A stretch of 56,721 nucleotides of DNA from Lachnospiraceae bacterium (GTDB taxonomy: Bacteria > Bacillota > Clostridia > Lachnospirales > Lachnospiraceae): contig JAAWCE010000019.1 in assembly GCA_022793065.1 (NCBI GenBank), positions 1-56,721 on the forward strand, given 5' to 3'. The notes under the pieces are model-generated. The model saw nothing but the letters and a program-made list of their open reading frames with translations. It ran no database searches and was not told the DNA's origin. Every line of letters begins with the position of its first letter. The first letter of the stretch is position 1. The position numbers and the translations under genes are program-made. Of the stretch, positions 16,625 to 24,920 are shown piece after piece.

Positions 16625-18013
16625 GTGCTTGTAAATGAAAGCCTGGTACAGGATATTGTACAGGAAGTGGTTGCGAAATTGCAGATTGCGGAGCCGTCTG
16701 AAAAAATGCACGGCGTATTTTCCGATATGAATGATGCGATTGCGGCGGCAAAGGCATCTCAGGCAATTATTCGCAGAATGTCCCTTGACCAGAGGGAACA
16801 GATTATCAGCAACATTCGCAGAAAAACCCATGAAAATGCGGAAGTAATTGCAAGAATGGGCGTAAACGAGACAGGGATGGGCAATGTAGGGCATAAAATA
16901 TTAAAGCATCATCTTGTGGCTGATAAAACACCGGGAACGGAAGACTTAAAGACAACAGCATGGTCTGGAGACAGAGGGCTGACTTTGATTGAAATGGGAC
17001 CTTTTGGAGTAATCGGTGCGATTACGCCTTGTACCAATCCCAGTGAAACGGTCATTTGTAATTCTATTGGTATGATTGCGGCAGGTAACACAGTTGTATT
17101 TAATCCCCATCCCCAGGCGATTAAGACTTCCATTTTTGCATTGAATCTGATTAATGAAGCTTCTCTGGAGGCGGGCGGTCCGGATAATGTGGCTTGTACC
17201 GTGGAAAAGCCGACTTTGGATACCAGCAATATTATGATGAAGCATAAAGATATTCCGTTGATTGCAGCTACCGGCGGTCCCGGCGTTGTCACCGCAGTTC
17301 TCTCTTCGGGAAAAAGAGGAATTGGCGCGGGCGCTGGAAATCCTCCCGCAGTGGTGGATGAGACGGCCGATATCAGGAAAGCTGCGGAAGACATTGTAAA
17401 TGGATGTACTTTTGATAATAACCTTCCTTGTATTGCGGAGAAAGAAATTGTTGCTGTGGACAGCATAGCGGATGAATTAATGCATTATATGATTTCCGAA
17501 CAGGGATGCTATCTGATTTCCAAAGAGGAACAGGATAAGCTGGCTGCAACGGTTTTGACGCCCAAGGGACTGAATCGTAAATGTGTGGGCCGTGATGCCA
17601 AAACTTTACTGGGAATGATTGGTGTGACAGTACCGGATAATATTCGTTGTATTGTGTTTGAAGGGGAGAAAGAGCATCCGTTGATTGCGGAAGAATTGAT
17701 GATGCCCATACTGGGATTGGTTCGTGCAAAGGATATTGACGATGCCATTGAGAAAGCAGTGTGGCTTGAGCACGGCAATCGTCACTCTGCTCATATTCAC
17801 TCTAAAAATATTGATAATATCACAAAGTATGCAAGGGAAATTGATACGGCGATTCTGGTAAAGAATGCACCGTCCTATGCGGCTTTAGGCTTTGGCGGGG
17901 AAGGCTATTGCACTTTTACCATTGCAAGCCGTACCGGAGAAGGACTTACCAGCGCAAAATCATTTACCAAGAGCAGAAGATGTGTTATGGCAGACAGCTT
18001 GTGCATCCGGTAG
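16625..18013 (+). CDS. pduP: CoA-acylating propionaldehyde dehydrogenase (PduP/EutE type)
   Basis: The enzyme oxidises propionaldehyde with CoA and NAD+ to propionyl-CoA inside the microcompartment. The gene starts with GTG at 16625 behind AGGAGG and encodes 462 residues. An N-terminal encapsulation helix is seen (ESLVQDIVQEVVAKLQ), then a linker, then the aldehyde-dehydrogenase fold from about residue 38. Visible landmarks are the FGVIGAITPCTNP nucleotide-binding segment, AATGGPGVV, and the catalytic Cys269 in NNLPCIAEKE. The aldehyde comes from the glycyl-radical dehydratase, and the product goes to PduL. Confidence 0.94.
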   Translation: MLVNESLVQDIVQEVVAKLQIAEPSEKMHGVFSDMNDAIAAAKASQAIIRRMSLDQREQIISNIRRKTHENAEVIARMGVNETGMGNVGHKILKHHLVADKTPGTEDLKTTAWSGDRGLTLIEMGPFGVIGAITPCTNPSETVICNSIGMIAAGNTVVFNPHPQAIKTSIFALNLINEASLEAGGPDNVACTVEKPTLDTSNIMMKHKDIPLIAATGGPGVVTAVLSSGKRGIGAGAGNPPAVVDETADIRKAAEDIVNGCTFDNNLPCIAEKEIVAVDSIADELMHYMISEQGCYLISKEEQDKLAATVLTPKGLNRKCVGRDAKTLLGMIGVTVPDNIRCIVFEGEKEHPLIAEELMMPILGLVRAKDIDDAIEKAVWLEHGNRHSAHIHSKNIDNITKYAREIDTAILVKNAPSYAALGFGGEGYCTFTIASRTGEGLTSAKSFTKSRRCVMADSLCIR

Positions 18014-18062
18014 AGTGAGCGTGCGATTTCATATATGTATGATTTAGAAAGGAGTAGGGAAA

Positions 18063-19265
18063 ATGGCTGATACAGCTCAGATTGAGGAGATTGTAAAGCA
18101 AGTGCTTGCAAGTATGTCAGAAGGTACAGCAAATACGTCTGTGCCGGCTGCAAAGGGCGCAATACCCAAAACGGCCCATGTGGCAATGCTTACAAGTCTG
18201 GAGCATTTTGATGTAAAAGAATTCCCCATGCCGGAAGTTGGAGATGATGATATTCTGGTAAAAGTTGAGGGATGCGGTGTCTGTGGTACGGATGCACACG
18301 AATTTAAGAGAGATCCTTTCGGACTCATTCCTGTTGCGCTGGGACATGAGGGCACGGGCGAAATTGTCAAAATGGGTAAAAACGTGAAAAAGGATAGCGC
18401 GGGTAAGGACTTGAAGCTGGGAGATAAAGTTGTTACCTGTATGATTTTTAAAGATAACCCTGATATTACCATGTATGATTTGAACAAGCAGAATGTGGGA
18501 GGGGCTGATGTATATGGTCTGCTTCCTGATGATGACATTCATCTGAATGGTTGGTTTTCCGATTACATACTGATTCGGGGCGGTTCTACGGTATTTAATG
18601 TAAGCGACCTTGATTTGTACTCCAGAGTATTGATTGAGCCGTGCGCCGTATTGGTTCATGCGGTAGAGAGAGCTAAGAGTACAGGAATTCTCCGTTTCAA
18701 TAGCAGAGTTGTTGTACAAGGATGCGGTCCTATTGGTTTGATTTGTATTGCTATTCTGCGTACTATGGGAATTAATAAAATTGTGGCAGTGGACGGCGAA
18801 CAGAAACGTCTTGAGTTTGCGAAAGAATTGGGTGCTTCCGATGCCGTTAATTTCAAGGATCATAAGGGAATTGAAGCATTGACCGCAGCAGTGGAAGAAA
18901 AATGCGAGGGACATTTGGCAGATTTTGCGTTCCAGTGCACCGGTTCTCCGGCAGGACATTCCAATATTTATAAGTTCATTCGGAATGGGGGCGGCCTTTG
19001 CGAATTGGGATTCTTCATCAATGGCGGCGATGCGACCATCAATCCTCATTTTGATATTTGCTCCAAAGAGATTACCACGGTGGGTTCCTGGGTATATACA
19101 CTGAGAGATTATGCGACTACCTTTGATTTCCTCAAGAGTGCGAAGAAGATTGGACTGCCCATTGATAAGCTGATTACGCATACGTACCCATTGGAAGAAA
19201 TCAATGAGGCGTTGAAGACGAATCTTGCAATGACCGGATTGAAAATTGCAATTATCAATAAGTAA
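18063..19265 (+). CDS. zinc-type alcohol dehydrogenase with N-terminal encapsulation helix
   Basis: This medium-chain dehydrogenase probably reduces propionaldehyde to 1-propanol (and perhaps lactaldehyde to 1,2-propanediol), recycling NADH inside the shell. The first 18 residues include an encapsulation helix (TAQIEEIVKQVLASM). Catalytic-zinc ligands are Cys74 in GVCGTD and His95-Glu96 in GHEGTGEIV. The Rossmann motif is QGCGPIGLICIAI. The usual four-cysteine structural-zinc lobe is not seen; a long Asp-rich segment takes its place. It has 400 residues, with the AAGGAG site well placed. Confidence 0.9.
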   Translation: MADTAQIEEIVKQVLASMSEGTANTSVPAAKGAIPKTAHVAMLTSLEHFDVKEFPMPEVGDDDILVKVEGCGVCGTDAHEFKRDPFGLIPVALGHEGTGEIVKMGKNVKKDSAGKDLKLGDKVVTCMIFKDNPDITMYDLNKQNVGGADVYGLLPDDDIHLNGWFSDYILIRGGSTVFNVSDLDLYSRVLIEPCAVLVHAVERAKSTGILRFNSRVVVQGCGPIGLICIAILRTMGINKIVAVDGEQKRLEFAKELGASDAVNFKDHKGIEALTAAVEEKCEGHLADFAFQCTGSPAGHSNIYKFIRNGGGLCELGFFINGGDATINPHFDICSKEITTVGSWVYTLRDYATTFDFLKSAKKIGLPIDKLITHTYPLEEINEALKTNLAMTGLKIAIINK

Positions 19266-19364
19266 TAGTTTGCCGGCGGTAATGACTTAACGTAATTGCA
19301 CACAGTCAACCGAAAGGTATATGAAACGGTTGTAAGTTGTATGAGAAGAAGAGGAAACGAATTT

Positions 19365-19688
19365 ATGGAAGCTAGGGAAGAAGCAGTAGGACTGTTGGAG
19401 GTATACGGACTGACCTGCGCATTCCTTGCAGCCGACGCAGGCTGTAAGGCAGCCGATGTCAGGCTGGAGACCTTCGATAAAAATAAGCCCGCCAATGCGG
19501 ATTCGCTGCCGGTGCCATTGCTGGTGACAGTTAAATTCCGCGGGAGCGTGGCCGCAGTGGAGGCTGCCATGGAAGCAGGCGAAGAGATGGCGAAATCCCT
19601 GACCGGTGTGGTACAGAGGCATATCATTGCCAGACCCACCAAAGACACTGAGAAGATGTTAAAGCTGAACGCTTTTGATAAAAATTAA
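19365..19688 (+). CDS. BMC-H shell protein (divergent)
   Basis: This single BMC domain has 107 residues when started at 19365. It opens EAVGLLEVYGLTCAFLAADAGCKAADV and has the later strand VTVKFRGSVAAVEAAMEAG and HIIARP. Between them is an unusually long polar loop, DKNKPANADSLPVP, where standard BMC-H proteins have a short turn. The loop could alter the hexamer surface. An earlier in-frame ATG (19296) gives an atypical Arg-rich N-terminus without a ribosome site. It is the first of four consecutive shell genes. Confidence 0.88.
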   Translation: MEAREEAVGLLEVYGLTCAFLAADAGCKAADVRLETFDKNKPANADSLPVPLLVTVKFRGSVAAVEAAMEAGEEMAKSLTGVVQRHIIARPTKDTEKMLKLNAFDKN

Positions 19689-19717
19689 TTCAGCTTGTGA
19701 TATGAAAGGAGAACATT

Positions 19718-19993
19718 ATGGCACAGGAAGCATTAGGAATGGTAGAGACAAGAGGACTGACAGCAGCAATCGAAGCGGCTGACGCAATGACCAAGTCCGC
19801 AGAAGTAACTTTAATCGGAACCGAGAAAATTGGTTCAGGACTGGTAACGGTAATGGTTCGCGGCGATGTGGGAGCTGTTAAGGCTTCTGTGGAGAATGGT
19901 TCCGCCGCTGCAAGCAGATTGGGCGAGCTGGTGGCAGCACATGTGATTCCCAGACCCCATTCTGATGTTGAGAAGATTTTACCTAAGATTTAA
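19718..19993 (+). CDS. BMC-H shell protein (PduA/EutM-like)
   Basis: This canonical 91-residue shell hexamer protein begins [20 protein letters not shown] and contains the pore-region segment [22 protein letters not shown] and the terminal [15 protein letters not shown]. It is very similar to the shell protein at 20498 (about four in five residues identical by eye). This indicates a duplication or gene conversion within the operon. It has a good AAGGAG site. Confidence 0.95.
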   Translation: MAQEALGMVETRGLTAAIEAADAMTKSAEVTLIGTEKIGSGLVTVMVRGDVGAVKASVENGSAAASRLGELVAAHVIPRPHSDVEKILPKI

Positions 19994-20005
19994 GAACAGG
20001 AAAAA

Positions 20006-20033
20006 CGGCTGTCTATGTGAAATCAGGCAGCCG
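20006..20033 (+). other. intercistronic RNA hairpin
   Basis: CGGCTGTC (20006-20013) pairs with GGCAGCCG (20026-20033), one pair being G-U, around a 12-base loop. It lies between two shell genes and has no T-run after it. It is better explained as an RNA-stability or processing element that sets shell-protein ratios than as a terminator. Confidence 0.45.
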
Positions 20034-20055
20034 GCATAAGTAAAGGAGCCGATAA

Positions 20056-20394
20056 ATGGGCAATACATCATTGGGCTTTATCGAAATTTCAGGTGTTGTT
20101 GCGGCAGTGGATGCATTGGATATTATGTGTAAAACATCCGGTGTGGAACTGGCTACCTGGGAAAGAAAACTGGGTGGTCGGCTTGTTACCATTGTGATTA
20201 AGGGCGATGTATCTTCAGTTACTGAAGCGGTAGAGATGGCCGCTCAAAAAGGAATTAAGAAACCTGTGGCAAAGGGTGTTATTGCAAATCCCCATAGTGA
20301 AATTATGAGGCTTGTAAATTTAAGTGCAAGCAGATTTATGGACACAGAGGCGGAACTTAGTACACTGGATGCACAGACAATTCAAGAAGTGTAA
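20056..20394 (+). CDS. BMC-H shell protein with C-terminal extension
   Basis: The 112-residue protein has one BMC domain (SLGFIEISGVVAAVDALDIMCKTSGVEL, then GGRLVTIVIKGDVSSVTEAV and IANPHSEI). A tail of about 24 residues ends TEAELSTLDAQTIQEV and looks helical. The domain is distinct from its two near-identical neighbours and resembles the PduK/EutK-like or minor-hexamer class. The tail may bind lumen or cytoplasmic partners. Confidence 0.9.
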   Translation: MGNTSLGFIEISGVVAAVDALDIMCKTSGVELATWERKLGGRLVTIVIKGDVSSVTEAVEMAAQKGIKKPVAKGVIANPHSEIMRLVNLSASRFMDTEAELSTLDAQTIQEV

Positions 20395-20497
20395 CAAGTG
20401 CAGCGCATGTTATCCCATGTCCGCAAATGGGTATAAGGATATCTGATAGAATATAAGTGGTTTGTTAAGTGAGAATCCAAAAACAGGAGGAAAAGAA

Positions 20498-20779
20498 ATG
20501 GCTCAGGAAGCATTGGGAATGGTTGAAACAAGAGGGTTGGTAGCTGCGATTGAAGCGGCGGATGCAATGTGCAAAGCAGCAAATGTGGCTTTGGTAGGCA
20601 CAGAGAAGATTGGTTCCGGATTGGTGACCGTAATGGTGCGTGGTGATGTGGGCGCTGTAAAGTCTTCCGTTGAAGCAGGCGCATCCAGTGCATCCAAATT
20701 GGGTGAATTGGTAGCTACACATGTAATTCCTCGTCCTCATACGGATGTTGAGATGATTCTTCCCAAAGTAAAAGAATAA
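20498..20779 (+). CDS. BMC-H shell protein (PduA/EutM-like), paralogue
   Basis: The 93-residue major-type shell protein starts at 20498 behind an AGGAGG. It is nearly the same as the protein at 19718 through [35 protein letters not shown] and HVIPRPH. Differences cluster at residues 23-33 and near the C-terminus. Two almost identical hexamers may allow high dosage or mixed facets. Confidence 0.95.
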   Translation: MAQEALGMVETRGLVAAIEAADAMCKAANVALVGTEKIGSGLVTVMVRGDVGAVKSSVEAGASSASKLGELVATHVIPRPHTDVEMILPKVKE

Positions 20780-20890
20780 GAAACTGATTAAATGCAATTT
20801 ACCTCATTGGCAATTTTAGCGTACAGGGCTGGAAATTGAGAGAGAGGTAATTGCAATTCTGATTTCATTATGCAGACCGGAGGGAAGACA

Positions 20891-21535
20891 ATGGAACAGC
20901 AGACAGTTGAAATGATTACACAGATGATACTTCAAACCATCAATAAGATGGAAGAGAAGGGCGGCGGATATCAGGTGCCGGTAGGAGTGTCTGCAAGACA
21001 TATCCATTTGACGCAGGAACATGTGGAAGCATTGTTCGGAGATGGATATCAGCTTACGAAGAAAAAAGATCTCATGGGGGGACAATTTGCATCCAATGAA
21101 ACTGTGACCATCGTGGGGTTGAAATTGCGGGCAATTGAGAATGTTAGAGTTCTGGGACCTGTCAGAAAAGCTTCCCAGGTGGAAATCTCTGCTACGGATG
21201 CAATGAAGCTGGGAATTGCAGCGCCTATTCGGGAATCCGGCAATATTGCCGGGAGCGCACCGATTGCGGTAGTAGGTCCCAAAGGGGTGCTTTATTTAAA
21301 GGAAGGCTGTATTGTTGCAATGCGTCATATACATATGTCACCGGCTGACGCAATGGCGGCAGGGGTGAAAGATGGTGATATTGTATCTGTAAAAGCGGAT
21401 AATGAGAGAGGAACTGTCTTCAACCAGGTGAAAATACGGGTGGACGACAGCTTTACATTGGAAATGCACATAGATACGGACGAGGCGAACGCCAGCAAGA
21501 TTAAAACCGGCGATAAAGTAACCATTCTTAAATAG
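20891..21535 (+). CDS. pduL: phosphate propanoyltransferase PduL
   Basis: PduL converts propionyl-CoA and phosphate to propionyl phosphate and regenerates CoA inside the microcompartment. The start at 20891 (GGAGGG before it) gives 214 residues. The first 20 residues are an encapsulation helix (TVEMITQMILQTINKM). The two PduL domains follow, with zinc-binding histidines His37 and His39 in SARHIHLT and a second pair in MRHIHMSPADA. It sits between the shell genes and the BMC-P gene. Confidence 0.95.
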   Translation: MEQQTVEMITQMILQTINKMEEKGGGYQVPVGVSARHIHLTQEHVEALFGDGYQLTKKKDLMGGQFASNETVTIVGLKLRAIENVRVLGPVRKASQVEISATDAMKLGIAAPIRESGNIAGSAPIAVVGPKGVLYLKEGCIVAMRHIHMSPADAMAAGVKDGDIVSVKADNERGTVFNQVKIRVDDSFTLEMHIDTDEANASKIKTGDKVTILK

Positions 21536-21580
21536 TTCTAAAATAATTTAAAAGCCGTAATATTATGACAGGTGAAAAAA

Positions 21581-21653
21581 CGCGGGATATTGTCTCACAA
21601 ATGGTATGTGTCGAAGCACACAGGGAGGTATAAAAGGGATGTTATATCCCGCG
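21581..21653 (+). other. inverted repeat and nested hairpin in the leader of the BMC-P gene
   Basis: CGCGGGATAT (21581-21590) is perfectly complementary to ATATCCCGCG (21644-21653). Inside the loop a second small hairpin, TGTGT/ACACA, occurs at 21607-21622. A GGGAGG is followed by an 18-codon frame (ATG at 21639) that overlaps the eutN start. The arrangement could restrain translation of the vertex protein, which is needed in only a few copies per shell. Function is inferred. Confidence 0.4.
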
Positions 21654-21681
21654 GTGGGCCTGTCTGACAGGAGAAAATACC

Positions 21682-21927
21682 ATGATTATAGGTAAGGTAA
21701 TAGGGAGTATTGTCTCTACACGTAAGTGCGAAAATTTGATTGGAAATAAATTTATGATTATAGAGCCGCTGAAGGAAATGGCGGGTAATTGTGAGCATTT
21801 TGTTGCAATAGATAATATTGGCGCCGGCATTGGAGAGACGGTGTTAGTGGCAACCGGAAGCGCGGCGCGAGTGGGAATGGAAGGTGCTCCTGTGGATGCT
21901 GCAATTGTCGGCATTGTGGATGAGTGA
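21682..21927 (+). CDS. eutN: BMC-P vertex shell protein (EutN/CcmL family)
   Basis: The pentameric protein caps the vertices of the icosahedral shell. It has 81 residues with the family opening MIIGKVIGSIVSTRK, the middle EHFVAIDNIGAGIGETVLVATGSAAR, and the end PVDAAIVGIVDE. An AGGAG lies eight bases before the ATG. It is the only BMC-P gene in the locus. Confidence 0.95.
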   Translation: MIIGKVIGSIVSTRKCENLIGNKFMIIEPLKEMAGNCEHFVAIDNIGAGIGETVLVATGSAARVGMEGAPVDAAIVGIVDE

Positions 21928-21995
21928 AAATTTTCAGGAACAAATATGGATTCGTTTTTTGAGGGATTCAAATAGTTTGTGTATCAAAGGACTAT

Positions 21996-22059
21996 ATTTC
22001 ATGAAGGAAGGAGATTTCATGAAAAGGGGTATTTCATGAAAGAAGGGTATTTCATGGAG
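21996..22059 (+). repeat. tandem start-codon repeats before pduS
   Basis: Three units of 17-18 bases beginning ATTTCATGAA, followed by a fourth partial unit ATTTCATGGAG, start at 21996, 22014, 22031 and 22049. Each carries an ATG next to a purine-rich GAAGGAG or GAAGGGT stretch. The first two ATGs are out of frame and end at an early TGA; the last two are in frame with pduS. Confidence 0.75.
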
Positions 22060-23397
22060 ATTCAGACTTTAAAACAAATTTTGCAGGAGAGTGGAATTGT
22101 GGGTGCGGGTGGCGCCGGATTTCCTACTTATGCAAAACTGGACGAGCGAGCGGAAATTATTATAATGAATTGTGCCGAATGTGAACCATTGCTTAAGCTG
22201 CACAGGCAGTTGTTGGAACAACATGCGGAGGAAATCTTAAAAGCCTTTGATATGATTGCCCAGACAGTAGGGGCAAAGGAAGCGGTAATCGGAATTAAAA
22301 GAGAATATAAAGCGACTTTAAAAGCTATAGATAGATATATTGACTGTTATCCTCAAATGAGGGTGCAGTTGTTGGACAGTGCATATCCTATGGGAGATGA
22401 AGTGGTGCTCATCTATGAAGCTACCGGAAGGGTGATTCGTCCCGGAGGTCTGCCGATAGAGGAAGGTGTGGCAGTGTTCAATGTAGAAACGGTATACAAT
22501 ACATATCGTGCCGTAGAACAGAATATGCCTGTGGTGGATAAACTTGTATCAGTGGTAGGAGAAGTAGAACAGCCTATTACAGTGCGGGTGCCCATTGGGG
22601 CGGTCATCAAGGATGTGGTTGCATATGCAGGAGAAATTAAAGTGAAAAATCCCGCATATTTGATTGGCGGACCTATGATGGGAACTTTGGCGGACGAGAA
22701 TGTACTGGTGACGAAGACTACAAATGCAGTGATTGTGTTGGACAGTGATCATACGTTGGTACGGCGCAAAAACAGGAATACGGCCATTGACTTGAAACGT
22801 GCTGCGTCTTCTTGCTGCCAATGTGAGACATGCACCAATCTCTGTCCCAGACATGCACTGGGGCATCCCATTGAACCTCATAAATTTATGCGCAGTGCTG
22901 CCAATAAAGATTTTCAGGATACCAATGTGTTTCTGAATACAATGTTTTGCAGTTCATGTGGTTTGTGTGAGAATTTTTCCTGTCCACAGGGGCTTGCGCC
23001 CAGAAGTTTGATTGCAGACTATAAGTTAGGGCTGCGGAAAGCTGGTGTAAAACCGGCGGCAGATGTGACGCCAGCGCCTGTCAAAGCTAGCAGGGAATAT
23101 CGTAAAGTTCCGGAAGAGAGGCTGGAAGCCAGGCTTGGTTTGGCAAAATATGAGGCGGATGCACCTTTACAGACAGATGATTATTGGATGAGAGAACATT
23201 TGATTCATAAAGTGAAGATTTTGCTGAGTCAGCACATCGGTGCGCCCGCTGTGGCAGTTGTGAAAAAAGGTGATTTGGTAAATGCGGGCGATTGTATTGC
23301 AAAACCGGGAAATGGATTGAGCGTGGGAATTCACGCTTCTATGAGCGGGATTGTTCAGGATGTGACCGATAAATATATTACAATTGCGGAAAGGTAG
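22054..23397 (+). CDS. pduS: PduS-like (RnfC-related) flavin/Fe-S electron-transfer protein
   Basis: PduS-type proteins move electrons between NADH and acceptors at the shell, with FMN and two 4Fe-4S clusters. The core protein begins at 22054 (447 residues) or 18 bases earlier. Motifs are GAGGAGFPTYAK at the N-terminus (FMN/NADH-binding region as in RnfC), CQCETCTNLCPR and CSSCGLCENFSCP for the two clusters, and a C-terminal lipoyl-like domain (about 370-447). The glycyl-radical pathway needs no B12, so its role is probably redox balance rather than cobalamin reduction. It is followed by the BMC-T gene after ten bases. Confidence 0.92.
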   Translation: MEIQTLKQILQESGIVGAGGAGFPTYAKLDERAEIIIMNCAECEPLLKLHRQLLEQHAEEILKAFDMIAQTVGAKEAVIGIKREYKATLKAIDRYIDCYPQMRVQLLDSAYPMGDEVVLIYEATGRVIRPGGLPIEEGVAVFNVETVYNTYRAVEQNMPVVDKLVSVVGEVEQPITVRVPIGAVIKDVVAYAGEIKVKNPAYLIGGPMMGTLADENVLVTKTTNAVIVLDSDHTLVRRKNRNTAIDLKRAASSCCQCETCTNLCPRHALGHPIEPHKFMRSAANKDFQDTNVFLNTMFCSSCGLCENFSCPQGLAPRSLIADYKLGLRKAGVKPAADVTPAPVKASREYRKVPEERLEARLGLAKYEADAPLQTDDYWMREHLIHKVKILLSQHIGAPAVAVVKKGDLVNAGDCIAKPGNGLSVGIHASMSGIVQDVTDKYITIAER

Positions 23398-23407
23398 GGA
23401 GGACTCC

Positions 23408-23956
23408 ATGGGCAAGGCTTTGGGAATGATAGAATTTAAGACGGTTTCTGCCGGTGTAACTGCGGCAGATGCCATGGTCAAGACAGCCGCGGTGGAGCTG
23501 ATAGAAGCGCAGACAGTTTGTCCCGGAAAATACATAGCTCTGATTACAGGGGACTTGAGCGCGGTGGATGCGGCAGTGGCTACGGCAAAAGTACAATATG
23601 GTGAACAGCTCATTGACAGTTTTGTATTGGGCAATCCTCATGAAGGGATTTTTCCGGCAATCTATGGTACAACGCATGTGGAACATATCAGTTCATTAGG
23701 CGTTTTGGAGACTTTTGATGCGGCGGCAATTATTGTTGCGGCGGATGTGGCTGCCAAAACGGCGGATGTGGAGTTGATTGAGCTGCGCATAGCGAAGGGA
23801 ATGTGTGGAAAGTCTTATGTATTTCTGTGCGGAGAAGTGTCCGCGGTAGAGGCGGCAATTGCCAGAGCAAGGTCTAGCGTATCAGAAGGCGGGATGTATT
23901 TGGATTCTACAGTGATTGCGCATCCTGATCCTCAAATATGTAAATCGATATTGTAG
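23408..23956 (+). CDS. pduT: BMC-T tandem-domain shell protein (PduT-like)
   Basis: The 182-residue protein has two BMC domains in tandem: ALGMIEFKTVSAGVTAADAMVKTAAVEL, then SLGVLETFDAAAIIVAADVAAKTADVEL. It forms trimers that mimic hexamers. PduT-type trimers can hold an Fe-S cluster at the pore and work with PduS, and the gene follows pduS directly. I cannot place the cluster-binding cysteine with confidence here. The start at 23408 has a clear GGGAGG. Confidence 0.93.
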   Translation: MGKALGMIEFKTVSAGVTAADAMVKTAAVELIEAQTVCPGKYIALITGDLSAVDAAVATAKVQYGEQLIDSFVLGNPHEGIFPAIYGTTHVEHISSLGVLETFDAAAIIVAADVAAKTADVELIELRIAKGMCGKSYVFLCGEVSAVEAAIARARSSVSEGGMYLDSTVIAHPDPQICKSIL

Positions 23957-24125
23957 AGTTCGGATAATAAATACTGTGCTGACGAACATGATGCGGTGTC
24001 TTAAGGATATGTAGGATAAACTGAAAGTGACAAGTTTTCTGAAATGTGTTTAGTGCTGCAGATAAATGAGTAGTATTTGTGGCTGAATTGATCACATAAG
24101 AGAAGAGGCAGGGAGTGGGCGACAG

Positions 24126-24920
24126 ATGCTTGCTGTAGAGCGGAGAAATCTGATTTTAGAAAAACTGCAGGACGAGAAAAAAGTGGTAGTCAGTGAACTG
24201 AGTATCCTTTTTGACGTTTCGGAAGAAACAATTCGTCGGGATTTAGATAAACTGGATAAAGAAGGACTTGCGACAAAAAGTTACGGCGGCGCGGTATTAA
24301 ATGAGAATACCAGCCTGGATATGCCTTTTAATGTACGCAAAAAACGGAATATGCGCGGCAAACAGGTGATTGCTGAAATGGTAAGCGAGTTGATTCAGGA
24401 GGGGGAACATATTATTGTAGACCCCAGCACAACGGCGGTGGCAATCGTCAAGGCATTGAAGAACAGAAAGCGTTTGACAGTGATTACAAATTCCATCGAA
24501 GTGTTGGTGGAATTGTCAGATGTAACAGGGTGGGATGTGATCTGTACCGGAGGCACGCTCAGAGAAAATTATCTGGCATTGGTTGGGCCAAAGGCAACGG
24601 ATGTGATTGCTTCATTTTATGCGGACAAAGTGATTTTATCTTGTAAAGGAATTCATATGGAAAAGGGGATAACCGATTCCAATGAAATGTTTTCCCAGGT
24701 AAAGCAGATGATGTTAAAATCTGCGAAGCAGCGAATATTGGCAGTGGACTGTACAAAATTTGATAATGTGGCATTTTCACAAATATGTGAGCTTTCGGCA
24801 ATTGATATGGTAGTGACCGATGTGCGTCCCTCCAGAGAGTGGATGGAATATTTTGCGGAGAAAGGGATAGAGTGCCTCTATGGAAAAGAAGATGACGAAG
24901 ACCATAGCCTTTGCGAATAA
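24126..24920 (+). CDS. DeoR-family transcriptional regulator
   Basis: The 264-residue regulator has an N-terminal winged helix-turn-helix (VVVSELSILFDVSEETIRRDLDKLDKEG). A DeoR sugar-phosphate-sensing domain follows (IIVDPSTTAVAIVKAL, VITNSIEVLVEL, CTGGTLRE, and the late VDCTKF). DeoR proteins usually repress sugar catabolic genes and release DNA on binding a sugar phosphate; fuculose- or rhamnulose-1-phosphate is a reasonable inducer here. Its last 41 bases overlap the ParA-type gene, so the two are coupled. Confidence 0.92.
   Translation: MLAVERRNLILEKLQDEKKVVVSELSILFDVSEETIRRDLDKLDKEGLATKSYGGAVLNENTSLDMPFNVRKKRNMRGKQVIAEMVSELIQEGEHIIVDPSTTAVAIVKALKNRKRLTVITNSIEVLVELSDVTGWDVICTGGTLRENYLALVGPKATDVIASFYADKVILSCKGIHMEKGITDSNEMFSQVKQMMLKSAKQRILAVDCTKFDNVAFSQICELSAIDMVVTDVRPSREWMEYFAEKGIECLYGKEDDEDHSLCE

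Noticed and set aside
18117..19181. Minus-strand 354-codon frame opposite the alcohol dehydrogenase
   Set aside because: The plus-strand gene has clear catalytic and nucleotide-binding motifs; the antisense product matches no family pattern and is compositionally odd.
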